Assembly (NCBI GenBank): GCA_037043455.1
Contig: JAWPHD010001144.1
Coordinates: 289,070 to 353,069 of the forward strand
From: Cyrtodaria siliqua
Taxonomy: Eukaryota; Mollusca; Bivalvia; Adapedonta; Hiatellidae
Direction of reading: 5' to 3'
Length of the DNA: 64,000 nt
The notes under the pieces were generated by a model. The model had not been told where the DNA came from. It made no database searches and worked only from the letters and a program-made list of their open reading frames with translations. A program made the position numbers and the translations under genes. Positions within the stretch are counted from its first letter, which is position 1, and every line of letters begins with the position of its first letter. Shown here piece after piece: positions 44,666 to 54,630 of this stretch.

Positions 44666-44987
44666 CTGCAAGAAAACTCGTATGATATAGTATTAAAATC
44701 ATCATCCATAGGCATCCAGCAAAACTCCAACAGGAGAGATAACTATTTTATTTATCAAAACCGAGGCTTGCCGACAATAACAGTTATACTGAGGCTTTTA
44801 ATTCCCTGATCTTCAGTGGATTCTTTCTCTTTCAAGAAAGTATTTACGTCACTGATTGTTTCGTGTAAAAATCACAGGCACTCATTTGATTGAAGTACAT
44901 TAAACATTTTCAATACTCAAATCTTCATTCAAATTTAAAATTCAACTCAAGTTCACTCACTTGACATTATAAAGAAAGAAAATTTAC

Positions 44988-45164
44988 CATTGTGGCATTT
45001 TTCAGGCATTGAACACGTCTGCTGTTCCGTATCCTCGCCTTCACAATATTTTCCGCCATTATCTGGACTTGGATCAGTACACACACGTGACCTCATTTGA
45101 ATACCATCGTCACAAGTGACTGAACATAAACCCCACTGTTCCCATTGTGCCCAGCTCCCATCGA
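44988..45164 (-). CDS. Receptor gene: thrombospondin type 1 domain exon
   Basis: Acceptor TACTTATTAG, donor CAATG|GTAAAT, 177 bp, phase 1-1. It encodes DGSWAQWEQWGLCSVTCDDG (WxxWxxWxxCSxTC core), then QMRSRVCTDPSP and CEGEDTEQQTC, ending CSMPEKC: the layered Trp/Arg ladder and six cysteines of TSP1 repeats. The W motifs are potential C-mannosylation sites. The domain usually mediates extracellular-matrix or glycosaminoglycan binding. Confidence 0.92.
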
Positions 45165-45725
45165 CTAATAAGTATAAAAATACAAGCTAAGACACAAGAT
45201 GAAAGAAAACACATTTCAGTTGATCACGTCGTAGTTGAGAAAGCAATGCCAGTGGCGATAATGTCAACTCATTATTAAAGTTGCATATAAAAGGATAAAG
45301 AGGATTAAAAATTCCACAGAATATTACATGAAACTTTTAATAAAGCATGTGGACACCAATATCTAGTTATTGCAATTTAAGCATATCCTCACGCTGAACG
45401 TTATATATATATACATACATACATAAAACTAAGTAGATAGGGAACTGTGACATTATTTCTCAATTTCAGGTGTGACAGGAGTTGTCTCGCTTAACACTCG
45501 ATATAAAACTTCTTATTATGAAAGCAAAAGATGAAATACCGATTTTATTTTTTGCTAATCAATGACTATTAATTTTGTGATAGAAAAGAAATGTTAGCGG
45601 TCTCACATGATATTTTTTGCTAATTTGTACTGCTTCAGATAGGGAATTTGCTATGTGTTAATTAATAGACTGGTGTGTAATACAATGTTAATAATCGTCA
45701 ACATTTACATATCTAAAATAGTTAC

Positions 45726-45959
45726 CTAGTTTTATTTCACAAAAAGTTCCTTTAAAGTCGTCTTGACAAAGACACGTGTACCCGTTAACCCCGTCTATGC
45801 ACGTGGCGCCATGTATGCATGAGTTGTCGATACAGTCGTCGATATTTGTTTCACACATGTCTCCTGCATATCCATTCAGACAGACACAACTGAATGAGTT
45901 TAATCCATCCGTGCAGACTCCATTGTTGTGGCAGGGTTCACCCATGCAGTTGTCGTGAT
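45726..45959 (-). CDS. Receptor gene: two EGF-like domains in one exon
   Basis: Acceptor TTTTATTGCAG, donor CTAG|GTAACT, 234 bp, phase 1-1. EGF1: DNCMGEPCHNNGVC...CVCLNGYAGDMCE. EGF2: DDCIDNSCIHGATC...CLCQDDFKGTFCE, preceded by TNI, giving the calcium-binding (N/D)-I-D-(D/E)-C signature. Both have the C-x-D-x4-(F/Y)-x-C hydroxylation consensus (CTDGLNSFSC, CIDGVNGYTC). Each has the six expected cysteines. Confidence 0.93.
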
Positions 45960-46044
45960 CTGCAATAAAACACTTTTTCTTTAGCAGATGTACTTTTACC
46001 ATTATTATTTATTGTTATAATTGTTTTATTGTTATTGTAATTAT

Positions 46045-46045
<1 letters not shown>

Positions 46046-46098
<53 letters not shown>

Positions 46099-46193
46099 CA
46101 GCAATAGTAGTAGCAGTAGCAACAGCAGCAACAGCAGCAACAGCAGCAACAACAGCAACAATAGCAACAGCAGCAACAGCAGCAACAGCAGTA
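46046..46193. repeat. (TAG)n / (CAGCAA)n microsatellite
   Basis: About 17 TAG units followed by interrupted CAG/CAA units, just upstream of the EGF exon. It produces homopolymeric Cys/Tyr and Thr/Ala frames on the minus strand that are not genes. Confidence 0.95.
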
Positions 46194-46616
46194 TTCGTAG
46201 TCACGGATCCTAAATCTCATGGATATCAAAGCGTATAGACATATGCACATTTCAATGCAAGTTTATACGTACAACAATTAGTTACATTAAAACAGCACAA
46301 CAGAGGATAAGACATTTTGACAAATCAGCAACTATTAACATCTTTAGCCATTTAAGAAACTTTAAAATGATTGTTTTTAAAAAAAGAAACCAATTTTCTT
46401 ATTTAGAATAATAAAGCTTTAACATTGTAAGACAACTGGTGAATGTGTATATTATATATTACAGAAACGTAAGTAAGCAGTATCCTGTTAAAGATAATAT
46501 ATCGGTTAATGAAATACATATATCGGTTAATGAAATACAGTCACTGTTACAAATGCTAGTATAAAACATTTCTTTATATCTGTTCATCATAGAAATATGA
46601 AACCTGATTGTCGTAC

Positions 46617-46790
46617 CGTCGCATTTACTGCGAATGATTACAAAAGTTCCTTGAGAATCTTCGAACGATTTCCACGAAACTATGTCACCGGAAACATCAC
46701 TGAAACACGTGGTAGCACACTGTTTAACTGTGTCGGTGTTGAAGTCGCTCCAGATATTCAGTTGCGAAATGTATCCAAGAAACCCGTCAC
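46617..46790 (-). CDS. Receptor gene: laminin-G/pentraxin-like domain, C-terminal exon
   Basis: Acceptor CTTGTGTTGCAG, donor GCGACG|GTACGA; an alternative donor 12 bp earlier, CGCA|GTAAAT, is also in phase 1. It encodes GDGFLGYISQLNIWSDFN then SGDIVSWKSFED: the F.G.I..LNIW...gdi..W signature at the end of LamG/pentraxin jelly-roll domains. It joins in phase with the exon at 49,653 (IYVAAG-GDGFLG) and with the EGF exon. Confidence 0.85.
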
Positions 46791-47277
46791 CTGCAACACA
46801 AGAACTAAAAGGATTAACAAAAATATGTTTGCTAGGTGGTATTTTATTTGTTGAACTGTTAGACCAATATACACCGAAAGACAAAAGAAACTCATCACTT
46901 TTGTTTTTTAAATGTTTCGGTTCCTAATAATTTCCAGCAATATGTATGTGTATCAATTTTATTTAAAGGCATACACTCTTATCATTACACACTAACAATA
47001 TTGAAACCGCAGATCCGTGACGTCTGAATGCACCGATGAGACGAAAACCATGTTGTGCACGTGCGCGCTAAAGGTGACCAACTGGTCAGCACGAAATCGA
47101 TAATTTCATGATCTATTAGGATAATCTAACCGAAAAAACACAAAAGTTATGTTCTTGTTTCAGTAATTTGTAAATTAAAAATGTCTTTCCTATCAAACCT
47201 AGCATTCTTGGTACTTCAGTACCTTGATTTTTCTTGTTTTTAAGTGCTTAAAAAAACAAAAAAAACAACCGCGGGGT

Positions 47278-47595
47278 GTAATCCACCATGACAATGCCCG
47301 ACCTTATGTGCTCAATACACAGCTCACTTCCTACGTGCGAATAATATCCAAGTGATGAACTGGCCGGCCCTATCTTCTGATCTTGCACCCTTTGAGAACA
47401 TCTGGGCGGAGCTTAAACAGCGCGTATATGGACGACAGCCGCCGCCAAACAACGTCAGGGAGCTACGTCAGGCACTGACAGAAGAGTGGAGAAACATTCC
47501 ACAACGCCGGAATGCCAATGCCGTCTGCTCAATGAGGAGGAGGCGTTTAGCCTGCCTCCGTGCCTGCATCCACGCGTGTGGTGGCTACAGGTATG
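47278..47595 (+). pseudogene. Tc1-type transposase C-terminal fragment
   Basis: The end of a DD34E transposase: IHHDNARPYVLNTQ (second catalytic Asp), then after a frame change near 47,338 IQVMNWPALSSD, PFENIWAELKQRVYG (the Glu of the triad), EEWRNIPQ, a SMRRRR segment and GGYRY. The frame change and missing N-terminal DNA-binding region make it inactive. No TIRs were found at its edges. It lies in the intron between the two laminin-G exons. Confidence 0.88.
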
Positions 47596-48351
47596 ATACC
47601 ACTAATTATTTTCCCCACAGACACCAATGTTACAGTGTCACATATTAATGATTTGCTGATTTCAACTCAAGTATAGATAATGCAGCAGTGTAATGTTCAT
47701 AAAACTAATTTTCCACTTGAAAAATCACCAGAAAAGGTGGGGTCACAAGACATGTAAGAAAATTCTTGTTTGTTTACAAAACAGGTCAAGGGTACAGCTG
47801 TTTTCATTGACTGACTGTTTTCATTGTTCACAGTGTAAAGTTTTAACATAGAATGATAGAGACGAAATTTCGAAAATGTTCATCAGTGATCCAGTAAAAC
47901 TTATTAATACGCTTCTTATACATACAACTACAAAATCGAATAGGAATGGGCAGTTTTCCCCTACTTATAATGCCCGTTTTCATCAAAAAAAGAGGGTTTA
48001 CTTTTTATTATAGGAACTACATTCGACTACACCTCGGAGGCTTACATGTAATTAGTGGTGGTAAACCTACACGAAATATTGACTTTTGTGACTTTTGAAT
48101 CTGGGGGTGTAGTGTTTTGACTAAAGAAATTCATGCTTTCCGATAATCGATGTTTGTTAAATCTTCACAGTATATGGTGTTGATAGTGTAATAATGAAAT
48201 ATTGTTGTATTGAATAAATTAGAACTTTTATTATTTTTGAGTAGCAATTTTCCCAAGTGATGCGTTTCTTTTGTCTTTCGGTGTACGCGCATAAAAAAAC
48301 ACACTATAAAATGACAACGGTTATTGCAAACCGTTTGACTTTGATGATCTG

Positions 48352-49085
48352 TCATACTGCAAAGAAAATTCTCGGGATTTTATTGGTCAATGAGCCGTAG
48401 ACATGAACCCATAGGAAAATGTCCACGTAGGTACCCCATACCTGCAATACACAAAAACAAAATGGCTACGATTTTGTTGCCGATTCGTTTTGGAAACCGC
48501 CGACTGTTTCCTTTCTATTACTTTTCTGCGCTTTCCATTGTGTGTAAAGGTCTGAAATAATCGTAAGGATATATCGTTTTGCAATTTTACAGATAATATA
48601 GAGATTATTTAACTGCTGGGATCGATTATAGGGAAATCCTTCACGAGTGGTAGACGTGTAGTTCTTTTCACGAACGAGAGCACGCGAGTGAGTCAAAAAA
48701 CAAAGCACGTCTACCATCAAGTGAAGGACTACCCAATAATCGATTCCAGCAGTTAAATAATCTATTTATTACATTTTAAATTACGTTTTTCAAACAAATA
48801 TTCGCTTTATTGAACGTTATCGGCGGATGACGTCGACGTCAGCAGCACTTTGTTGACGTCACGCCTCAACGTCGCAACGTTAGTTATTATTTGTTCTGAG
48901 TTAGCAACGTTAGTTATTATTGTGTTCTGAGTTAGTTATTATTATTTAGCGATTATGAGTATTCTTTCACTGAGAAATCCCGATATTTCACACATAGAAA
49001 TGTAATAAAAAACATAGTGATAAAATACTTTTATTTTATGAAATAATCCGCCAAATATAACGACGTTAGAGCGATGACGTCACGA
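48352..49085 (+). repeat. Dispersed repeat (second copy), split by a hairpin insert
   Basis: 48,352-48,600 and about 49,000-49,085 match consecutive parts of 43,058-43,440. The ATTTTACAGATAATA and CATAGTGATAA blocks are adjacent there but about 400 bp apart here. The closing GACGTTAGAGCGATGACGTC is kept. The insert contains the hairpin at 48,602-48,763 and two further GACGTC/TGACGTCA motifs. Confidence 0.75.
48602..48763. repeat. 162-bp hairpin
   Basis: AGATTATTTAACTGCTGG..ATCGATTAT..ATCCTTCAC.AGTGGTAGACGTG pairs with CACGTCTACCAT..GTGAAGGA..ATAATCGAT-CCAGCAGTTAAATAATCT: arms of about 57 bp with few mismatches around a loop of about 45 bp. No coding. Confidence 0.9.
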
Positions 49086-49147
49086 AAATAAACAACGTCT
49101 AGCCTAGTTACGGGGAAATTGGCGCAACTTTGAAGTATGACAAATTC

Positions 49148-49287
49148 GTTATTAGTATTCTTGACAGGGAACATGGGCTCACATTCCCTGCCTCGAAAGT
49201 ATATTCCCCCGAGCCGTTAGTCGAGGGTGAATATAATTTCCAGGCACGGAATTTGAGCCCATGTCTCCTGTCAAGAATCCTAATAAC
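49148..49287. repeat. 140-bp hairpin
   Basis: GTTATTAGTATTCTTGACAGG...CATGGGCTCA pairs with TGAGCCCATG...CCTGTCAAGAATCCTAATAAC. The arms are about 65 bp and nearly complete to a short apex CGAGCCGTTAGTCG. The protein frames on both strands here are consequences of the palindrome. Confidence 0.9.
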
Positions 49288-49652
49288 TAATAATGTCAGG
49301 CTAAGACGGGGGTGTATTGCAAGGTTTGTCTTATCTGACCATGATAAGACAGTAGTATATAACAAAGGTCCGTTTGACTATGATAAGACCGCATATTGCA
49401 ATGTTCTATAACTATGATATGTTAACACAGTTTAAGAACAGCAGCATATATGTTTTAAGTTTAGGTAAAAAGGAGTAACATGTTAGACATAAAAATCATT
49501 ACTTTAACGTAAACAAACTGTTGTAACTGTAAAAAAAATGAACTATGCAACCTAAAACATCAATTTAAAACATATATATGTTAAAAGAAGGTTTTTGCAT
49601 TTTAAAATAAATCTACAAATGGCTCGACTGATTCCAACTAAAAGACAAGTAC

Positions 49653-49840
49653 CTCCTGCTGCAACATATATACGTTCTTCTACTGGTACCAGCATCCCCG
49701 TATGTACACAGACAGTGTTAGTGTAAACGTGATCACCGTCAATATATACATCTGTCCTCTGATTGGTCACTTTAACAAACACGTAGACCGATATGAATTT
49801 GCTAACAGTTTCCCTTTCAACGAAAGTAACTAAATACATT
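49653..49840 (-). CDS. Receptor gene: laminin-G/pentraxin-like domain, N-terminal exon
   Basis: Acceptor GTTCAGCAG, donor CAGGAG|GTACTT, 188 bp, entering in phase 2 and leaving in phase 1. It encodes VYVFVKVTNQRTDVYIDGDH and VPVEERIYVAAGG. The lyvDG beta-hairpin and the strand leading into GDGFLGYI are typical of LamG_3/pentraxin folds. The beginning of the domain and all upstream exons, including the signal peptide, were not found. A SINE lies immediately upstream. Confidence 0.7.
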
Positions 49841-49863
49841 CTGCTGAACTCGACTTGTCAATT

Positions 49864-50088
49864 GAATGTTGTTTAACGGTTCATCAACACAGTATAGGTT
49901 ATTTAGAACCGCCCCAGAGAGAGGGGAAGGATACATAGGAATCCGGGAACCTGCCCTTCTCTTATTATCGAATAGATTCCTATGGTTCTTTAACGTGCTC
50001 GGAGGATACCCGATACACGGACCGTCCGGTTTACGTCCCCATCCGACGGACGAGGCTAAGGGAAAGTGTCTTGCCCAAGAACACACCA
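49864..50088 (-). mobile_element. SINE family A, lacking the tRNA head
   Basis: It matches the SINE-A body from the tail (GAATGTTGTTTAACGGTTCA) to GTGTTCTTGGGCAAGACAC, where it joins a SINE-C fragment. The fusion point is at ACACACC|AAGTGTCG. Confidence 0.85.
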
Positions 50089-50089
50089 A

Positions 50090-50235
50090 GTGTCGATTCT
50101 TATGTATCGCGGGAGGTATACAGTACTGGCTCTACCCAGGAAGAATGTGATGACCTTCCTCTACCTTAAAATAAATGGATCGTCATATAGCATGTGCTAA
50201 AATGAAGTTAAACAACATTTAATCAATACACTCTG
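50090..50235 (+). mobile_element. SINE family C 3' part, fused to SINE-A
   Basis: AAGTGTCGATTCTTATGTAT, GGTATACAGTACTGGCTCTACCC and TAGCATGTGCTAAAATGAAG match the family C tails. The AAGTGTCGATTCTTA start is the phrase also amplified in the 59-bp array at 40.4 kb. Confidence 0.65.
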
Positions 50236-50239
50236 CTTT

Positions 50240-50830
50240 GGTGAAACGACACTGAGTACTTGCTTTGTGACCTTCCAGACTTTTGTTTTTATTATATTTA
50301 TATATACATGATCATATGTGTGTTATACTTTATATTGTCTTATTATTTAAGAGGTGCCGCATCAGTTGTGTTTTCCTTATAACTGTCTTTGTTTTGTATG
50401 CGTGTATTAGCTGAGGCAAAAAAAGAAACTGTGTTTCCGGTGGCCTGACCGACCCTGTTTTTAAGGGGCCGACCCTAAAACCTTTTTTGAAAAAAAAAAA
50501 AATAATAATAAAAAAAAAAAGTTCTGTACAATGATTTATCACAATATATCGAGGTAAACTGACATCACAGATAAGCTTTCAGGCTGCCGGGGGTTTAAAC
50601 GACATTATATGGTGCACTGAGCAGACGTTTTTTTAGCAGTTTAGTAACTAAATTTGAAATAAATCTATTCAACTTGCAAACTGAAGTTACGACACTGGTT
50701 ACAACAATTTTCTATTTTTTTTATGCTTTTCGGTACAATCAATTTTCTAAAGAAAAATGTTGTTACTGCTGATGAAAGTATTGTTTGATTAATAACATTC
50801 ACAGCTGGCACACAACAAACAATATAAAAC
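50240..50830. other. Intergenic or intron sequence, nothing recognised
   Basis: It includes a GC-rich phrase CCTGACCGACCCTGTTTTTAAGGGGCCGACCC and an A-rich run at 50,490-50,520. No exon is supported. Confidence 0.4.
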
Positions 50831-51132
50831 CTACCTCCCGACAGTGACCACGAGTTCCTGACCATTTGATACAGACATTAGTTCCGTGTTCTCCTCGTCC
50901 TGTATAACCATCACAGTACTAGCAGTATACACCTACCTCCCCACAGCGACCACGAGTTCCTGATCATTCGATACAGACATTAGTTCCGTGTTCTCCTCGT
51001 CCTGTATAACCATCACAGTACTAGCAGTATACACCTACCTCCCCACAGCGACAACGAGTTCCTGACCATTTGATACAGACATTAGTTCCGTGTTCTCCTC
51101 GTCCTGTATAAACACCACAGTATTAGCAGTAA
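50831..51132 (-). repeat. 102-bp tandem repeat x3 with EGF-like coding flavour
   Basis: Three copies with exact 102-bp period (starts 50,831, 50,933, 51,035). On the minus strand each reads, after a CTGCTAG acceptor-like site, CDGYTGRGEHGTNVC then KWSGTRGRCGE, and ends in GGGGAG|GTAGGT, a donor-like site. CDGYTG recalls the end of an EGF module. The 18 bp between units cannot be an intron and carries an in-frame stop. This looks like an amplified, decayed exon of the same kind of gene. Confidence 0.6.
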
Positions 51133-51142
51133 CTTTAGTTAG

Positions 51143-51680
51143 GAATGAGATATTGAAATGAAACTTTATGGGTAGGTATAGCTTATATAAACAGGAAGCT
51201 TGAGATTGCATTTGGTGTCACTGGGTTCAATGTCAAAATCACTGTTACTAAAAATGGTTTCAGCTCAATAACTTAAATTAGGAATGATGTATTGGTCTGA
51301 AACTTGGTGTGTAGGTAGGTAGCTTACACAAAAAGCAAGTTTGGTATTTCATTTGAGGCCACTGGGATCAAGGTCAAGGTCACTGTTACTAAAAATAGAA
51401 AACAATTTCTGCTCATTAACTTTAATTAGGAATGAGATATTGGAATTAAACTTGATGGGTAGGTAGCTTATTTGAAAAGGAAACTTGGGATTTCATTTGG
51501 GGTCACTGGGTTCAAGGTCAAGGTCACTGTTACTAAAAATAGAACAACTGTTTCTGCTCAGTAACTGTAAGAGATATTGGCCTGAAACTTGATTTGCAGG
51601 TGGCTTATATGAAAAGCAAGTTTGGGATTGCATTTATGGTCAAGGTCACTGTTACTAAAAAAAATGCCCGGTATTTAAAG
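51143..51680 (+). repeat. Diverged tandem array, units of about 130-147 bp
   Basis: TTAGGAATGAGATATTG..GAAACTTGATGGGTAGGTAGCTTAT..CACTGGGTTCAAGGTCAAGGTCACTGTTACTAAAAA recurs at about 51,143, 51,270, 51,417 and 51,560. Non-coding. Confidence 0.8.
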
Positions 51681-52041
51681 GGACATGTATTGCTCTGCAA
51701 TACTTGAGAATCTTGTTATATATTGTTTTATAGTGTTTGTTGTATAAGTTCATAAGGAGATTTTAAGGCTGCAAGACAGGCGTGTAGAAGATCTAAATTG
51801 CCTCCAGTCCCTATAAATAAAATGGCAATCAAATGATTAGTCACAAATCTACCATATTTTGTCCGTAAAGCAATATAATAGAATTATCCGGACTTGAATA
51901 ATTTGTATCATACTGCAAAAAAGACCATGTTGCTTTTCGATGCAATATTTTAAATCAAATCCTTTATCATGTTTGCTCTGTACATGCTAGCAATCACTTG
52001 TAAAGTAATATTTGATCTATATATATATATATTAAGAAGTT

Positions 52042-52135
52042 ATTAAACGGCAATGGTGTGCCCAAACTGGATATTGGCGCACCTAATCAGATATTGGCTC
52101 GAGGGCTTTAGCCCGAGTATAAATTGCCGTTAAAT
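52042..52135. repeat. Hairpin with GGC-loop-GCC apex
   Basis: ATTAAACGGCAAT pairs with ATTGCCGTTAAAT, and the inner CTCGAGGGCTTTAGCCCGAG forms a second stem. Member by structure of the apex-sharing hairpins in this window. Confidence 0.7.
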
Positions 52136-52215
52136 GAGTTTTTTATTGCATACTTTCTACGATGAAACAAAAAGACAATAGGAATAACTTTTAATGAATA
52201 TTTTTTCTACACATG

Positions 52216-52246
<31 letters not shown>

Positions 52247-52324
52247 CCTTATATATTATAGGAAGATGTTTAATTCAATCAAGACTATAACATAAATGTC
52301 ATAAAACTGTTTTATTGAATCATA

Positions 52325-52953
52325 CCCGTAGCCAGGGGGGGTGCGTTGGGTGCGTCCGCACCCAACTTTTTTGGACAAAAAATGCTCTATAGCTTCTGTC
52401 TCTAAATATAGATATAAAAGTCACCAGAATGCATGATTTACCGTTTCAATTTCAAAATTTTCTAGGGGAAGGACCCGCTAACCTGCATGTATTGAGCTAA
52501 GGCCAATAAAAGTGAGATTTCATACAAAAAATGCTCTATAGCTTCTGTCCCTAAATATAGATATAAAAGTCACCAGAATGCATGATTTACCGTTTCAATT
52601 TCAAAATTTTCTATGGGGAGGGACCCCCTAACCCCCCACCTGTAGAAGGGGGACACCCCCTCCCGCACCTACCCGCATTGCCACTTCTCATGTATTGAGG
52701 TAAGGCCAATAAAAGAGAAATTTCATATAAAAAATGCTCTATAGCTTCTGTTCCTAAATATAGATATAAAAGTCACCAGAATGCATGATTTACCGTTTCA
52801 ATTTCAAAATTTTCTAGGGGGAGGACCCCCTAAACCCCCCACCTGCAGGAGGGGGACACCCCCTCCCGCACCTACCTCCATCGCCACTTCGTGGCTCAAT
52901 TAGCCGCGTTTAGGCGATATCCGCATCACCCTTTTCAAAAACCTGGCTACGGG
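52325..52953. mobile_element. 629-bp element with CCCGTAGCCAGG ends and internal repeats
   Basis: CCCGTAGCCAGG at the left and CCTGGCTACGGG at the right are perfect 12-bp TIRs. Inside, AATGCTCTATAGCTTCTGT..TATAAAAGTCACCAGAATGC..TTACCGTTTCAATTTCAAAA recurs three times at intervals of about 150 and 200 bp, separated by C-rich blocks (GGACCCCCTAACCCCCC). No transposase frame and no clear target duplication. Confidence 0.75.
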
Positions 52954-53604
52954 CATGTGAATGTAATATTAGATCTAACAGCAGCATTTCAAATGTTTGT
53001 GAATATATATTCAGGGTGTATTCTGTTCCGATTCACTTTTGTTCCGATTCACTTTTAATAATCCATCATGGTTTTAAATAATTAAAAGTTCACTCTCAGC
53101 TCCGTTCCTCGTCTTGATTGCCCTCTCAATAAATACAACATAATCTATTCTTTCAGATAGCTCTAGATCCCCCATAGGATGGTTTGGTGTTTTTGTCTAG
53201 CACGCAAACCAAACTGGATGGTAATCATGATTTGTTAAGCCGCATCGCGTTTATAGGAGCCTCCGGGTTTTCTAAAAAAAGTAATAGATTTTAAAAGCAA
53301 ATCATTCATATTGAACAGTATATATTCATTTATTCATAAATATAGCAAACATGTAATGGTGCGCCCCATCCCCACTCTTGAATCCGCCACTGTTTAAATT
53401 GAATTACGTGAAATCGTGACGCAACATAAAATCGTCATAACTAGATCAAGTGACGTTGTTTGTATTTGACTTTTGCTGGTAAAAGAAACTACACACATGG
53501 ACTTTTATTTCTCAGTGAATAAATAAATACTTTAAATAAATAACATGATTGGGTGGCCCTGAAAAGGACCGTTGTAGTTGAAGGGACTCGCCCTACTTTA
53601 CGCC

Positions 53605-54178
53605 AAAGGTAAACAGCTCTTCCATAATCAACAAGTGACTATTGGGGCGCAGATGGATTCCGTCATCCTTCATTATTTAAAGCGCGGTTGGTTGCAAAAG
53701 CACATGGCAGAAATGTCACCCGTCGTCTGTTGTCGCGCCATTCACGCCGTAAAAGCCGGTTCAGCTGTATCCGGAGCGTCACTGCGTCTTCACTGCCCGG
53801 CTTGTCTAAAAGGGGGCCTCTGTAACCGTAGGCCTTCCGCTGGTTTCGCGGGAACACACAGCCAATCAGAATTTTCGCTTGTGGACAGCGGGCACAAACA
53901 GTTAAAATTAATCGTCTGTATGTCTCGAACAGGCTCTTCGGGGTGTCTTTCGGCGACGCGTTCGTAACATCGTTTGTCCCTAGTTGTATGTAGACACACC
54001 CTGGCTGCTGAACCCGGCAGGCCTCTATGAAGTCGTTCCACTCTTTCTGATGCATCAATGTCTTTATTCTGGCCACACTCATGTGGAAATAACGCCTATA
54101 TGGATTCGACCACTCGCTGTCCCCGTTATCCTCCATCATCCGGCGGATGAAACTATGCCCGAGAAAGTAGGTCAACAT
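53605..54178 (-). CDS. SGNH-hydrolase-like protein, frameshifted near the 3' end
   Basis: A single-exon frame of 171 codons starts at ATG 54,178. Residues 1-14 hold the nucleophile block FLGHSFIRRM (GHS in place of the usual GDS). Residues 63-71 are YIQLGTNDV (block III GTND), followed by ILIGCVFPRN. The frame closes at 53,663. The expected Asp-x-x-His block (DDGIHLRP) lies just beyond in another frame and runs on to a stop near 53,605, so one base appears changed near 53,665. Intronless SGNH domains of this kind often travel with mobile elements in invertebrates. It could be a mildly broken element gene, or a sequencing error could explain the shift. Confidence 0.7.
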
Positions 54179-54216
54179 CCTGTCTGCTAATTATGACTAA
54201 GCAACGGGTGCACCAG

Positions 54217-54225
54217 CTTATATAG
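54217..54225 (-). promoter_or_regulatory. TATA box of the SGNH gene
   Basis: CTATATAAG on the minus strand lies about 40 bp upstream of the ATG at 54,178, so transcription would start roughly 10 bp before the start codon. It supports the intronless frame as a transcribed unit. Confidence 0.55.
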
Positions 54226-54630
54226 CAAAGACCACACTACAGACAGTATGCGTGACCAATCAAAAGTAAGATAAACCAAACACCAAAGCAACAAAGGCGA
54301 CATATGAATATTGTAATGCAGATAACCTTACGACAAAAGAACACAGGCAAGCGAATAAAATTCACGTTGTTTAGAATAGATAATACTTTTGTTACAAATA
54401 TCGTCTTTTTTCTCTTTTTATTGCAATTTTCCCCATGTTCATCTGACCTTTATTAGATATATGACAGTATGACGATTTTTCATTTATGGTCAATTACAAT
54501 TTTTAATTTAATGTAACATGTGTAAGAAACGAAAAAATATATATTGCAGTCTCGGTTTGACATGTTTGATTGAGACTATTCATCTACGGTAGTTCAATGT
54601 GCTTTCTTGCATTGTTTGATAGTTATAGAA

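Noticed and set aside
46041..46250. Poly-Cys/Tyr and poly-Thr/Ala frames
   Set aside because: Frames of a TAG/CAG/CAA microsatellite.
49108..49411. Overlapping frames on both strands at 49.1-49.4 kb
   Set aside because: Mirror consequences of the 140-bp hairpin; peptides from the two arms resemble each other because of the palindrome.
53578..53967. 129-codon plus-strand frame opposite the SGNH gene
   Set aside because: Antisense shadow of the SGNH-like frame, which has the catalytic motifs and a TATA box.
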